From contig JNEM01016507.1 of assembly GCA_000697335.1 (NCBI GenBank), positions 1 to 64,000 of the forward strand: 64,000 nt of DNA, written 5' to 3'. This document shows positions 25,481 to 37,565 of this stretch, piece by piece. This stretch comes from Conidiobolus incongruus B7586. Its lineage: Eukaryota; Entomophthoromycota; Entomophthoromycetes; Entomophthorales; Conidiobolaceae. The notes below the pieces were generated by a model, which saw only the letters and a list, made by a program, of their open reading frames with translations, did no database searches and was not told the origin of the DNA. Numbering within the stretch: position 1 is the first letter of the stretch; each line of letters starts with the position of its first letter. The position numbers and the translations under genes are program-made.

Positions 25481-25789
25481 TTAGTGTTCCATAATGGCCA
25501 AAATATCATCTTCTCTGACGATCAAATGTTCTTCATTTTGGAATTCAACGGGGGTACCACCGTACTTGGAGAGTAATACATGGTCGCCCTCCTTAACGGA
25601 GAGAGGGATGATAGTACCATCGGGCTTAGTGATACCCTTACCGACGGCAATAACTTTACCTTCGTTAACTGATTCTTGAGCCTTGGAAGGGATGTAAATA
25701 CCGGCAGCGGTTTGTTGAGTGGGCTTGACCTTTTGGATTAAAATACGGTCAGCTAAGGGAATAAGTTTTTTAATTTGACGAGCAGCCAT
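25481..25789 (-). CDS. HSP10: 10-kDa mitochondrial chaperonin (Hsp10/GroES)
   Basis: Co-chaperonin that caps Hsp60 in the mitochondrial matrix. An intronless 102-aa frame covers the full family length. It begins MAARQIKKLIPLADRILIQK, has the mobile loop KPTQQTAAGIYIPS with the hydrophobic IYI tripeptide that binds Hsp60, then VGKGITKPDGTIIPLSVKEG, the roof loop and LLSKYGGTPVEF, and ends REDDILAIMEH. As is usual for fungal Hsp10, the targeting signal is within the uncleaved basic N terminus. GC content is visibly higher than in neighbouring genes, as expected for a strongly expressed gene. It stands alone, with intergenic DNA on both sides. Confidence 0.97.
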   Translation of the reverse strand: MAARQIKKLIPLADRILIQKVKPTQQTAAGIYIPSKAQESVNEGKVIAVGKGITKPDGTIIPLSVKEGDHVLLSKYGGTPVEFQNEEHLIVREDDILAIMEH

Positions 25790-26501
25790 TTTTATATAAA
25801 AATTTAAATAATGAAATTCTAATTGTTAATTTACAATACAATTTAATTAAATTGACAACAAATGAATATTCCTTAAATATTAATGCTCAAATTACCAAAA
25901 CTATTATGGGAATTCATCATTTCAATGGATAAGAACATATCGTGACAAATCTAGAAGTTTCTCATTTTTAATAAATTTTCTCATCACTCAAACAATGAAC
26001 ATTGGTTTTATTCTTAAAAAAATATAATAGATAATTGTTATTTTTGAGATACCTAATGGGTATTATTAAAAATATAAAACATTATTTATATTATATATTA
26101 GACCTTTAAATCATTTTTACCATTGGATATTCCTATTAAAAATACAATTAAAATAGTATAAATGATTGTTGTAATCAAAATACACAAATATATGAATGTG
26201 TTTAAATGAGAAATCAAAACTTGTTATTTTCAATTCAAATTCTAATTTCTAAATTATGTTATATATATTTGATGAAAATTGGATAAATTTAGATATGTAA
26301 CAGATAGTGAGATAATCTATCTAAATAGCTTTAGTGAAAAGCTAATAAACATCACAACATATCATTTTAAAACTGAAAGTATGTTTGATAAATACCAAAA
26401 TCATAATATATCAAAATGAATATAATTTAAAATTTTTAATTGGTTTCTACGAGTATTGTACCTAAATTCAAAAATGAAATGGAGAGGGTATGAAAAGGAA
26501 T
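25790..26501. other. Intergenic
   Basis: AT-rich DNA containing the Hsp10 promoter side and the 3' flank of ArgRS. No gene recognised. Confidence 0.5.
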
Positions 26502-28485
26502 TTACATACGTTCGAGAGGAACTAAACCAACAATGCGGAGAGCGTTGTTAAGGGTGACCTTAGCACACCAGAATAAGAGTAATCTAGCTTCAGCCAAATC
26601 TTTTTCGGCATTCATGACATTTAAGGCTTCGAAGCAAGAAGATACGGCGTGACTTAACTTGAGAGCATAGTTGACAATTGTGCAAGGTTCAAACTTTTGC
26701 ATAGCAGTTTGGATGGTTTCAGGGTATTTGGAGATGATGTCAATTAATTCAACAGCTTCTTTTTCAGTTAATAAAGAAGTGTTGGCGTTGGGGTTGACTT
26801 CAAAGTTGACCTTGCGTTCAATGGAGCATAAACGAGCGTGAGCGTATTGAAGATAGGCACCAGTGTCACCCTCGAAGGAGAACATACGTTCCCAATCGAA
26901 ATCGTAGTTAAGAACTCTACGAGCAGACATATCTTGAATGATAACAGCAGACATACCAATGATATCAGCAACGTAATCAGGATTTTCAATTTGAGCATAT
27001 TTTTCTTCATTACGCTTCATAACCTCGTGCATCTTGTCACGGGTTTCGTTTAAGATACTGTCCAAGAAGACGACGGTACCAGCACGGGTGGACATACCAG
27101 CAACCATACCAAAGTTAATATGATGGCAGTTCTTAACCCATTCAAATCCTAAAAGTTCAAGAATCTTGAAGAATTGCTTACAGTGGAGATCTTGCTGAGA
27201 ACCGATGATGTAGTACATCTTGCTGAACTTATGTTGTTCGTATCTTTGGATAGCAGCACCAAGATCACGAGTGATATATAGGGTAGTTCCGTCTTTCTTT
27301 TGAACGACAACCTTACCCAACTTGTATTTTTCCAAATTGATGATCTTACAACCATCGGATTCTTCTAATAAGCCTTTTTCTTCAAGCAATTTGAAAGCTC
27401 TCTTCATTTCTTCATTGACTTGAGATTCACCAGAGAAAATGTCAAATTCAATGTTCAAACGCTTGTAGACTTCCTTGTACTTTTCAATACTCATAGCTCT
27501 CAATCTGCTCCAAACCTTTAAGGCTTCCTCATCACCATCTTCCATTCTCTTGAAGTATTCACGAGCAGCATCGTGGACAGATTCATCTTCCTTAGCTTCA
27601 GCCTATTTTGTTTAACATTAAATATCCGACATTAATAGCAGTATAAGTCTAAATTACATTAATTTTAACATAGATTTCGAAAAGATGGTTAATGGGGTCC
27701 TTTTCCAATAATTCTTCACTACCATATTTTTCAAAAGCAATAGCCAGTAAACCTAAAAATATATATTGATCAGTTGAAATTCCAAATCAAGTTATATATA
27801 AAATTACCATATTGTTTACCCCAATCACCGAGGTAATTCATAGCAATTGTCTTATAGCCGTTCGCTTTGTGTAAGTTACGAACGTAATTACCAATAATGG
27901 TACTTCTCAAGTGACCAGCATGGAAAGGTTTAGCAATATTAGGACTAGAAAATTCAATAATAACAGTTTCTCCATTTCCAGAGTTGTTGGTACCGAATTG
28001 GTCTTTTTGTTCACAAACAGATTTGATTACGAGATCTTTTAAGATTTCTCTGTTGATCTTGAAATTAATATAGGGACCGGTAGCAGAAGCGGATAAAATG
28101 TAGTCATTAGGTTGGATCTAATATGTGAATTAGTATCAAAAAGAGTCATAAAATTTTTTAAAGTGATTAAGAGTACCTTTTCGGCAAATTCTTGAGCGAA
28201 TTGAACGGGATTACCCTTGAGACGGAAACGAGGAATAGGGGCAGCCAAATCACCTAATTTCAAATCTTTAGGGGCTTCTAACCAGGAAGCGATTTGGCTA
28301 GCTTCAACACCGCTTAATTCGGCAAGTTGACGAGCGGCTTCTTGTTTAAAAATATCCAACATACTTGTTTTATTATGTCTAAAAGTTCTATTTGAATAGA
28401 AGCTAAGTTGATTTAAAGATGATTTATATATTGAATTTTTACTAAATAATACTGATCTTATTATTTTGAGATTCATGGGATTCAT
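26502..28485 (-). CDS. RRS1: Arginyl-tRNA synthetase, probably dual cytosolic/mitochondrial
   Basis: Charges tRNA-Arg. Class Ia core: SPNIAKPFHAGHLRST (HIGH motif, about 27.92-27.95 kb), GDWGKQYG, VAGMSTRAGTVVFLD, then the DALR anticodon-binding domain and the classic end NALRIVGLVPLERM. Several introns split the 5' half (for example near 28.12, 27.77 and 27.62 kb). The upstream frame could be opened by a TTG at 28494, but the first ATG is at 28485. From there about 41 residues rich in Arg, Lys, Ser and Asn without acidic residues precede a second ATG at 28362 (MLDIFKQEAARQL), where cytosolic ArgRS would normally begin. The extension looks like a mitochondrial presequence, so two starts could give two products. 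Budding yeast uses two genes instead. The synthetase call is firm; dual use is inference. Confidence 0.95.
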
Positions 28486-29136
28486 TGTAACCAAAATGCT
28501 TCAAATTTTTCACTCAACAATTTGAATTATTTATTTTGATTTATAAGGTTATAACCTTGTTATTAATAAATGGGTTACCTTTTTAGGACATATGCATTTA
28601 TGATTATTCAATATTAGTCATTCTCACTTATTTCAAGATATTTTTAATATAAAAGTATTTCTGCTGAATAAATTTACTTTAAATGCTAAAATTCAATATA
28701 GAGCCATAGTTCGATGATATCACTCTATTCAATATAAGCATATAACAGTCTTTAAAATCTATCTAAATCCTATATTACTTTAAATAATCCACCCAATATT
28801 GTAATATAATTTTGGTATTATTTTTTTCCAACAATTCAAATTAGTGTTGACAACTTAATTTCATAGTAATATTTTAGTAGCTATAATTTTCTAAATATAT
28901 TTGATTTTATCATAATATGATATGATAAGACTAATCGAAATTAATGGCCACTATCACAATAAAAATTATATTATTTAATTGCTTTAGATGTATTTAATAG
29001 TTCCAAATTTTAAATATTAACACTACAATTTTTGAATCAATATCATTTGGATTTTGGTATTGAAGTAGATTTAATTTTATTGTTAAAATATATTTTGGAA
29101 ATAATTAATTTGATTTCATATACTATTTTGAGCTCT
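28486..29136. other. Intergenic
   Basis: AT-rich DNA upstream of ArgRS up to the first solo LTR. No gene seen. Confidence 0.5.
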
Positions 29137-29497
29137 TGTTGTATTTCAAAATTAATCATCTCTTCCAGTTTGATAGCTAAACCAATATTATTTCTATTTT
29201 AAGCTGACTTTGTCAGTCTATAATTGAAGGATACTCTTTGTTCTCTTTATTTTCTTTATTAGATTTTATCCAAATCCCATATCATTCATTGATTCAATTA
29301 TTTAAACCCAACAGTGATAAAGATAGAGAAAGTTTTTTTTCTTTTGAATATTCTGCTACGACTCCTCAACAGTAAGTTTTCAAACCTACAGTCCCGATAC
29401 GTTAAAGAGCAGGATTAATAAATAATTTACTAAATCATATTTTGAGTACTTTTCTAACTACGATCTTTATTTATAAAACTTAATATAAAACACAACA
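29137..29497 (+). repeat. Solo LTR, copy 1
   Basis: A 361-bp element starting TGTTGT and ending ACAACA, flanked on both sides by CTCT (29133-29136 and 29498-29501), a perfect 4-bp target duplication. It is nearly identical to the copy at 53543-53825 wherever both are present, so the two inserted recently. No internal retrotransposon region is attached, so it is a solo LTR of an LTR retrotransposon; Ty3-like is more likely than Ty1-like from the 4-bp duplication, but this is not certain. Confidence 0.82.
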
Positions 29498-30049
29498 CTC
29501 TCATACATTCAATTAATAATAAATTAAAAGTAATATATTAATAATTAATTCAATTCGTTAATTACCAAATAAAGAATATGATTTAATAATTAAATATAAT
29601 TTTGACCCTATATAAACTGATATATAAATATAATTTCCTTCAAAACCTGTTATCCAGAGATTCAAAAGAAATATTCTAAATTTATTCTATCAGTCAATGA
29701 AATTTGTAACAGATATTATACTATCAATGCTATTGTTGTTAAAATTTATAAAAAATATTTCTTAATCTTAATCAACACTTTTATAAAAATTTAAAAAATG
29801 AAAATTTTAAAAATATATCAATTCCAATTAACAATTAGTATAAATATGATTATATGAATAAGAAATAGTTTAAAATGATATTGTAGATATTTAAAATTCA
29901 TTAAATTATAATATTATTATTATATGTTTAATATTTGTATATATAAAATTCGAAATTGTATAAATGTGATTTATATTTTAATGAATTAAATTTTATTATT
30001 TTATATAAAATCATTCAAATTGATCGATATAACAAAAATTAATTAAAGA
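29498..30049. other. Intergenic
   Basis: AT-rich DNA between the LTR and the stop of the Pof1-like gene. Nothing recognised. Confidence 0.5.
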
Positions 30050-30811
30050 TTACTTATATAATTCATTCTCGATAATAAAATTACTAACATTGGGAGTAAC
30101 CCAAACTTTCCAATCATCTGCACCGCTTTGAATCCCATTCCTAACAATAGTAGATGACACTCTTTGCAAGTCTTCAGGATCCAAATTCAACAAATGAATT
30201 TGGTCCCTATATTTTTTAAGGTAATCACTCTCCAAGCAATCTTTGGGGCACTCGTCATAAAGTCGCCATCCCAACACAATCCTAAAATGCTGAAAGAATT
30301 CCTCCAATTTAGATCGTAATTCCAATGAGTTGGTATAATATTTGAGATCTACAAACCTAACTAAAGTGTCTAAACCCATAATAAAGTAAAAATTACTTAA
30401 TGGAAATTCTTGTTTGAAAATTTTGGCTTTGTCAAAAAATTTGCCTTGGTTAGTAATACCAATATCGATACTGATATCATCGTTAAGTTCCTGTTGGAGG
30501 TCTTTGGCGAATTGATCCATTAATTCTAAACGATTGTTAAATACATGTAAATCCGTGACAGTTTTGTCCATATTATTGAGACATAAACAGAGGTCAATTT
30601 GAGATAGTTTGACATTGCGTTGAGTTTGGATCAGTTGGATAGATTGTGTAATTAGTGCAGCGTGAGCTCTTGTTGGTGGGTTGAATGATGAATCGAGGAT
30701 AAGTGTGGACCTGGACTCATGACTTGGCTTAGATTTTAAAAATTTTAAAAAGGGTTGTTTAATGTTGACTAGTTCAGTTAATAGCGGTAGGTATTTGCAC
30801 TTTGATGACAT
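30050..30811 (-). CDS. POF1: Nicotinamide-nucleotide adenylyltransferase-like protein (Pof1-like)
   Basis: A nucleotidyltransferase-fold protein of 253 aa without introns. It shows the HxGH-type nucleotide loop in SFNPPTRAHAALI (the final Ala-His replaces the usual Gly-His form), a central NFYFIMGLDTLVRFVDLKYY block with the conserved substrate-side Asp, and the C-terminal VSSTIVRNGI signature equivalent to ISSTxVR of NMN adenylyltransferases. Length and the extra segment between these motifs fit yeast Pof1, reported as an ATPase or NMNAT-like enzyme linked to filamentation and protein quality control, better than the canonical Nma1/Nma2. It probably acts in the cytosol or nucleus in NAD salvage; the substrate is inferred from the family. 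The start is the only ATG ahead of the conserved domain. Confidence 0.83.
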   Translation of the reverse strand: MSSKCKYLPLLTELVNIKQPFLKFLKSKPSHESRSTLILDSSFNPPTRAHAALITQSIQLIQTQRNVKLSQIDLCLCLNNMDKTVTDLHVFNNRLELMDQFAKDLQQELNDDISIDIGITNQGKFFDKAKIFKQEFPLSNFYFIMGLDTLVRFVDLKYYTNSLELRSKLEEFFQHFRIVLGWRLYDECPKDCLESDYLKKYRDQIHLLNLDPEDLQRVSSTIVRNGIQSGADDWKVWVTPNVSNFIIENELYK

Positions 30812-31328
30812 TGATTGTAATTTGAATTTAAATGTTATTTTAAGGTTAGGACTTGATAGGAATATAATTTAAAATTAATTTCTACATTACATAATTATGG
30901 GTTAGGAATATGTTATAAGTTTATTAAAATTATTTATATTCTAATATCTATTAATATTATCAAATTAATCTTTATTGGTTGAAAATACCTTTTAACCAAT
31001 TGACAAGTTAATTTATTATGTAATTTATATAAATAATACAACCCATCAAATTTATTCAATATAGTTAATTTAAATAATGTTTTGATAATAATTTTTTATT
31101 GATATTACATAGTTTAGAGTTTTTGTTTTATTGATAATAATTAAAATAATATAATAGAATTGTTTTCAAGTGATTATTATCAATCTAATAAACCCAATGA
31201 TATGATAAATTACAGATCCCATAAATTCAATCCCCTAATGAAACTATAAATAATATTTCATTTCAATTCACATCAGTTTAATTCACTAATATAATTGAAT
31301 ACTTCATATATTAATAATCATAATAATA
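30812..31328. other. Divergent promoter region of the Pof1-like and Abd1 genes
   Basis: 517 bp between two gene starts pointing away from each other. It should hold both promoters. It is very AT-rich, and no distinct element could be picked out. Confidence 0.5.
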
Positions 31329-32950
<1,622 letters not shown>

Positions 32951-33034
32951 CAAATATAATTTTAATCATAATAATAAAAATATTGATTTTTAGTATAATA
33001 TAAATTTAATAATAAACATAATTACAATAACAAA

Positions 33035-33377
33035 TTAGCCTCGATTCTTATTTAACACTTTCTAAAGAATTATTTAGTGTTAAATCAGCTGAATATGATG
33101 TATAATACTTACTTCCAATACACTGTCAACGTGTTCAGGCTGTAAAGTATTCGAATTATAAGTACCCTTGCTCTCAAGCTTAGCTTCTTCCACCAATTGC
33201 TTTAAGAATAGAATATAGTTTAAATATACCTAAATATTATCAATCAATACCAATATTCAATATAATTTAATATATATATATATTTACCATGGTTTCAGCT
33301 CTTTTCGTTAAATGTAAATCAGGTTCGTGTTTCTTTAAACATTTTCGCAATCTGCTCGTTGGATAAACGTATTTCAT
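33035..33377 (-). CDS. Histone-fold kinetochore protein CENP-W
   Basis: Partner of CENP-T in the histone-fold CENP-T-W-S-X complex at centromeres. Three exons (33377-33288, 33229-33113, 33061-33035) give a 77-aa protein, within the family range. The reading MKYVYPTSRLRKCLKKHEP, then LHLTKRAETMVYLNYILFLK, QLVEEAKLES, LQPEHVDSVLEKVLNKNRG follows the human protein closely: the basic N-terminal helix, the long central helix (LLVHLNCLLFVHRLAEES in human), the EHV turn and the terminal KKSRG, here NKNRG. All introns have GTAA donors and AG acceptors, and the three pieces are in phase. The gene is so broken up that no exon exceeds 120 bp. Fission yeast calls the orthologue Wip1. Confidence 0.85.
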
Positions 33378-35019
33378 ATTTGGGTTGGTTAAATACTTAA
33401 TGTTATTTGGAATATTTATATATATTAACTTCGATTATGGGATTTCCTCGATTTTAATTTATTAAGATTAAAATTGATAAAAAATTGTTTGAACAATCAC
33501 TTACTTTCTTTGTAAATAATACTATTATCTTTCGAATTTATAGAATATATTACATAATATCAACAATCTATTAACTCACAGCCCTTTGAATTATATTAGA
33601 TCTCTCTCGCAACAATTTCCATCGGGTTACAATATTTGTTACAGTGGTATTAATAACCCCTCGAATTTTTGCCAACAGTCTCTATTTTGCTACAAGTATG
33701 TAAATTTTCCAAAAAAATTTATGAATATATCAATAATCATAAATTCTATTAAAAATTTTTTTACTTAAATAATAATTAATTTTGATGTAAATTTTCAATA
33801 TGCCATTAAAGTTATTTGACATAAACTAAGATTATCAATAATTTTTAATGCTTTACAATCAAAAACTAAATAATCTTAATCTTAAAATGATTATTTTTGG
33901 GGTAAATGATTGTCACTGCTGTGTTAACTAAAGGCTTTGCTATATTGATATCTGTGTTAGTTATTTAATAATTTGTTAGATGAATGAATTTGAAAGACTT
34001 TTAAGATTGATAATTAGTTTTTTTGAATATTTTGATAATTATTGCGTATAGTTTTTGGGTTTATAACTGTATGATTGCATAACTATCAATCTATATACTT
34101 GTTTATGAACATATTGATTAAAATGCAAATATATTCAATATACCCATTGGTTGAATTTTAATCTAATTAATAATTTATTTTATGACTTTGTAAAATTAAA
34201 ATTTTTATCAAAATAATATTATTGAAAAATTCATATGATAATAGTTGAAATCTCTATAATCAACATATATCACTTAATTAGCAATTTCTATTTATAAAAT
34301 ATTTAAAATTGTATTAAAATAAACAACTAAAACAATTTAATATATTACCTCAATAATTATTTTATAATTTGTAATATTTTTTAGTAAAATTTAAAAAATT
34401 TTTGTATTTGTCATGATATCACCAATTTATTCTAAATTTTTATTAACAATGTGTATTTTTAAGTTGTATAATATATAGCATAATTTTTAATTTCAAAATA
34501 TATTAACCTATCAATTTAACTGATAGCTTGATAAAATTAGTATGATTAACTGTGAATCATGATCATACCACTGCAACTGATTTAATTAAACAGAAATTTA
34601 AAATGATCAAGTTTCAAATATTTTATGACTTGATATATGAATAGCAAGATTAATTTTTGAAAAAAATATTTGATTATGGATATTCGGAATATCAACAAGT
34701 TTTAGACTGTTGGATACTATATGCTAGAAATATTGCATATAATTTGAAATTTTTTAAATATTATTATTATTATTTGAATTATAAAACTTAGTTTTTATTC
34801 AATAGAGCAAACTATTTATGATTTAAAGAATGATTAAAAATAAATCCAATCAATATCAGTATTTAATCTTCAATTTAGAAAATTAATGTTATGCAAACTT
34901 TAATAATGCAATGACGGTTCTTGTGCATAATTTTAAAGGTTCTAACAATATAAATAGTTGATAAAGTATGACAGGACACTTATTTAATATTGCTTTTTTT
35001 GTTGGGAGTTGATATTAAT
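33378..35019. other. Intergenic
   Basis: 1.6 kb of AT-rich DNA between the CENP-W start and the secreted-protein gene. A short plus-strand frame at 33586-33768 is open but Asn/Ser-rich and unlike a real protein. No RNA or repeat found. Confidence 0.45.
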
Positions 35020-35463
35020 ATGAATTATTTTATTTTATATTGGTTATTCTGTTACATTAACTTATTTTATTGCTTCAGTTTTCCTAACAATAGTGAGGAT
35101 GGATTAAATTCGCAAACTCATATGGATCGTAATAGGCTGAGGGAGTGGTTTAATGAGAATGACAAGGGGAAGTTAATTAAATATGGGTATAAAATAATGG
35201 TAATGAAGGCGCAAGAGAAAACCGAAAGGGTTGGAGGTATTAAAAAGTCCATTGTGCAAAAAGTTCACGATCATCTCGAGAAGAGAAATGCTCAATACAC
35301 TGGTAGTGACGGTGAAATACATAACAATCTAAAATCCAAGCTGAGTACGAAGTCAAAGGAAATAACGAAACAATTAAAGCAAAAAGTTTTCAGTATAAAG
35401 AAATTTATTGAAGATCATCATCGTCATAAAAACAGCTTGGCCAACGAATCTGATGAAGTTTAA
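35020..35463 (+). CDS. Small secreted basic protein, unrecognised
   Basis: I do not recognise the family. From the ATG at 35020 (an upstream TTG only extends the frame) the product is 147 aa without introns. The first 20 residues, MNYFILYWLFCYINLFYCFS, form a strongly hydrophobic signal peptide. The mature part is soluble, charged and mostly helical: DRNRLREWFNENDKGKLIKY, then several Lys-rich amphipathic stretches (KKSIVQKVHDHLEKR, KSKEITKQLKQKVFSIKKF) and a His-rich DHHRHK near the end. There is no cysteine in the mature part, so it is not a disulfide-rich small effector, and no retention signal. It stands between a long empty region and the J-protein gene. An effector-like or cell-surface role is possible but unproven. 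Confidence 0.65.
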   Translation: MNYFILYWLFCYINLFYCFSFPNNSEDGLNSQTHMDRNRLREWFNENDKGKLIKYGYKIMVMKAQEKTERVGGIKKSIVQKVHDHLEKRNAQYTGSDGEIHNNLKSKLSTKSKEITKQLKQKVFSIKKFIEDHHRHKNSLANESDEV

Positions 35464-35506
35464 TATTTAATAAAAATTACTATATATTATTGTTATTAAT
35501 ATGATG

Positions 35507-35977
35507 TTATATTTCATAATTTCTGAACTGGTCAATTAAACTTCTTCCAACTTGAATAGGTGCAATAACTTTATCTTTGTCAATGTCTTCTTTTTTGTCT
35601 TCAGTTTCTGCTTTCAACCATTTGGTCGTATCGGGCTTCGACCAGTGTAGTGACTGGGCTGCAGGAGGCAAATTCATCCACGTAGTAAATGAAATGGCTA
35701 AACCTGATCTTAACCAAGTGTCATACTTCTCCCTCAGTTCAGGATCTTTCATTAAATCATAACAAACGTTCAACTTTTGAATTTCTGTAAACCCTCCAGA
35801 GTCTTTTTCGGATTCTTTATTCCTATCGGGATGAAGCTCTTTAGCTAATTTGCGATATTCAACTGAAATTTGCTCAATAGAATTGCCTGGTGCACAGTTT
35901 AATATGTCGTAAGCTTTGTCTAGAAATTTGTATTCGTTTTCATTTTTATTAGTAAATATATTATTAAAGGAGCTCAT
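35507..35977 (-). CDS. DNAJC12-like J-domain protein
   Basis: Hsp70 co-chaperone of 156 aa, intronless. The J domain covers about residues 18-86 (KFLDKAYDILNCAPGNSIEQ on), with the catalytic HPD in ELHPDRNKES and helix IV ending REKYDTWLRSGLAISF. After it comes a Trp-containing segment, TTWMNLPPAAQSLHWSKPD, and the last residues QFRNYEI repeat the C-terminal KFRNYEI of human DNAJC12, the family's hallmark, which in the human protein is bound up with folding of aromatic amino-acid hydroxylases. The whole is shorter than the human protein because the linker is trimmed. It lies tail-to-tail with the secreted-protein gene, their stops 43 bp apart. In fungi its client is unknown. Confidence 0.88.
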   Translation of the reverse strand: MSSFNNIFTNKNENEYKFLDKAYDILNCAPGNSIEQISVEYRKLAKELHPDRNKESEKDSGGFTEIQKLNVCYDLMKDPELREKYDTWLRSGLAISFTTWMNLPPAAQSLHWSKPDTTKWLKAETEDKKEDIDKDKVIAPIQVGRSLIDQFRNYEI

Positions 35978-36152
35978 AGTATTGGCTTTATTTTAAAATT
36001 ACAAAAATGATAAAAATTGAGTGAATGAATTCAAGTGGATTTATCCATTGATTTGGTATAAAATGTTTAATTTATGATGTTATTAAATCACGTGATTAAT
36101 TTAATTGAAAATGTTAAAACTTTATTGCCAATTAGTTTAATAAGTTGGATGT

Positions 36153-37565
36153 TTAATCAGCTTCAGGAGTAGGTAAAGTATCTTCACCTTCTTGTGTGGT
36201 TGGCACATCTTCCTCTTCATTCTTGATTAAATCAAGATCATCATCATCTTCGTCATCCTTCTTTCTGTAGATTGTAATTTCTTGTTGTTTGAAGTAACGA
36301 CGATTTTCTTCATCAACGAGTACCAAATTCAAATAGTAACGAGTTGAGAATTTCTTATTGACATCGCGATAAGTGGGTGTTAATTCAAATCCTCCCATAA
36401 ATAATCTAATAGGAATAGTTTCCCCACGAACTGGAGCACCGTCCATAATTTCATATTTGGTCACAGTTTCGCTTTCATTATATTGATTAGGAGCTGATCC
36501 TGTAGTTTCTCTTCTGATAATAGACAATTCCATATGTTTAATCTTTATACGAACTAATAAGAAATAAATTTTGCCAACAATGACGTCTTTAAGGTGGTAT
36601 TTTGATTTGTTGTATTCAAATTCAATATGTAAACAATCTTCAATACCAACTTCCATCTTAATTACATTATTGGTTTCAGCAGGCATTCTGTAAGAATGAA
36701 CCCAAATATCTTTTTCTTGAACAATATCAGACATTCTTCGACTGATGGTAACTCTGATAAAGTATCTCAATTTAACATTAATACCATGATAACTTTCATA
36801 AGCCTTTTCGACATTCTTAAATTCAAAATCAAAGGAGGTAGTTTGTCTCAATTCGCCAGGTGTGCATAATTCTTGAACAAGAGAAGTGAATTCATAATGG
36901 TTTCCTCGATCATAAAACATTTCTATATGATAAATGGTATCAATATTATATTGTTAAAATGATATTTTAAATTATGGAATTTACCAATATTTCCAATAAA
37001 TTCTACCTTAATACCGTGGTGCTCTAATTTTTTACCATCTTTAACTTTAACAATAACCTAAATATGACTAATAAATTCTGAATTTATTTGCAATTTTGTA
37101 TTCCATTTACCTTTCCACTAACTGATTCTCCATCGAAAAATAAGGGAAACTTTTCACGATGATCCTTATCAACTTTGACTTCTACTAATTTTCTCTCTTC
37201 TTCGTTATTAAAACGAACTTCAATTTCAGCGGGTGTACCTAATCCGAATAAACTCTATATAATTAAAATTCAATTATTTATATTTATTTTAAATTTGATG
37301 AATAATAGCATTTAGAAAAATGAAATACAATAATTATTTATAAATAACTCCTATTATATGACTTTAATGAAGAGAGATTGAAATAGTAATATTAGTTAAT
37401 CTAAATCATCTGATTGGCTGCGAAAACAGTAATTTGAACTAAAATTCAGCAAAGTGAATCAATGCTATTAATGACTACTATATATTTTATGAGATACAAT
37501 ATATATATTACAAATATATGCCATATAGATGTTAATATAAAATGGTTACATACCGCAACTGACAT
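36153..37565 (-). CDS. VPS26: Vacuolar protein sorting-associated protein 26 (retromer)
   Basis: Arrestin-fold subunit of the retromer trimer Vps26-Vps29-Vps35 that recycles cargo from endosomes. Exon 1 is only 12 nt (37554-37565, MSVA), followed by a 299-bp intron and an exon giving SLFGLGTPAEIEVRF; two more introns follow. The protein then runs through EHHGIKVEFIGNIEMFYDRG, LCTPGELRQTTSFDFEFKNV, LRYFIRVTISRRMSD, MEVGIEDCLHIEFEYNKSKY, LKDVIVGKIYFLLVRIKIKH and YEIMDGAPVRGETIPIRLF, nearly identical to animal and fungal Vps26. The end, after YFKQQEITIYRKK, is an acidic disordered tail (DDEDDDDLDL and on), which is species-specific. Length about 340 aa, as usual for the family. Confidence 0.97.

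Noticed and set aside
28486-28494. TTG at 28494 as the ArgRS start
   Set aside because: An ATG three codons later gives the same frame, and non-ATG starts need evidence that is not here.
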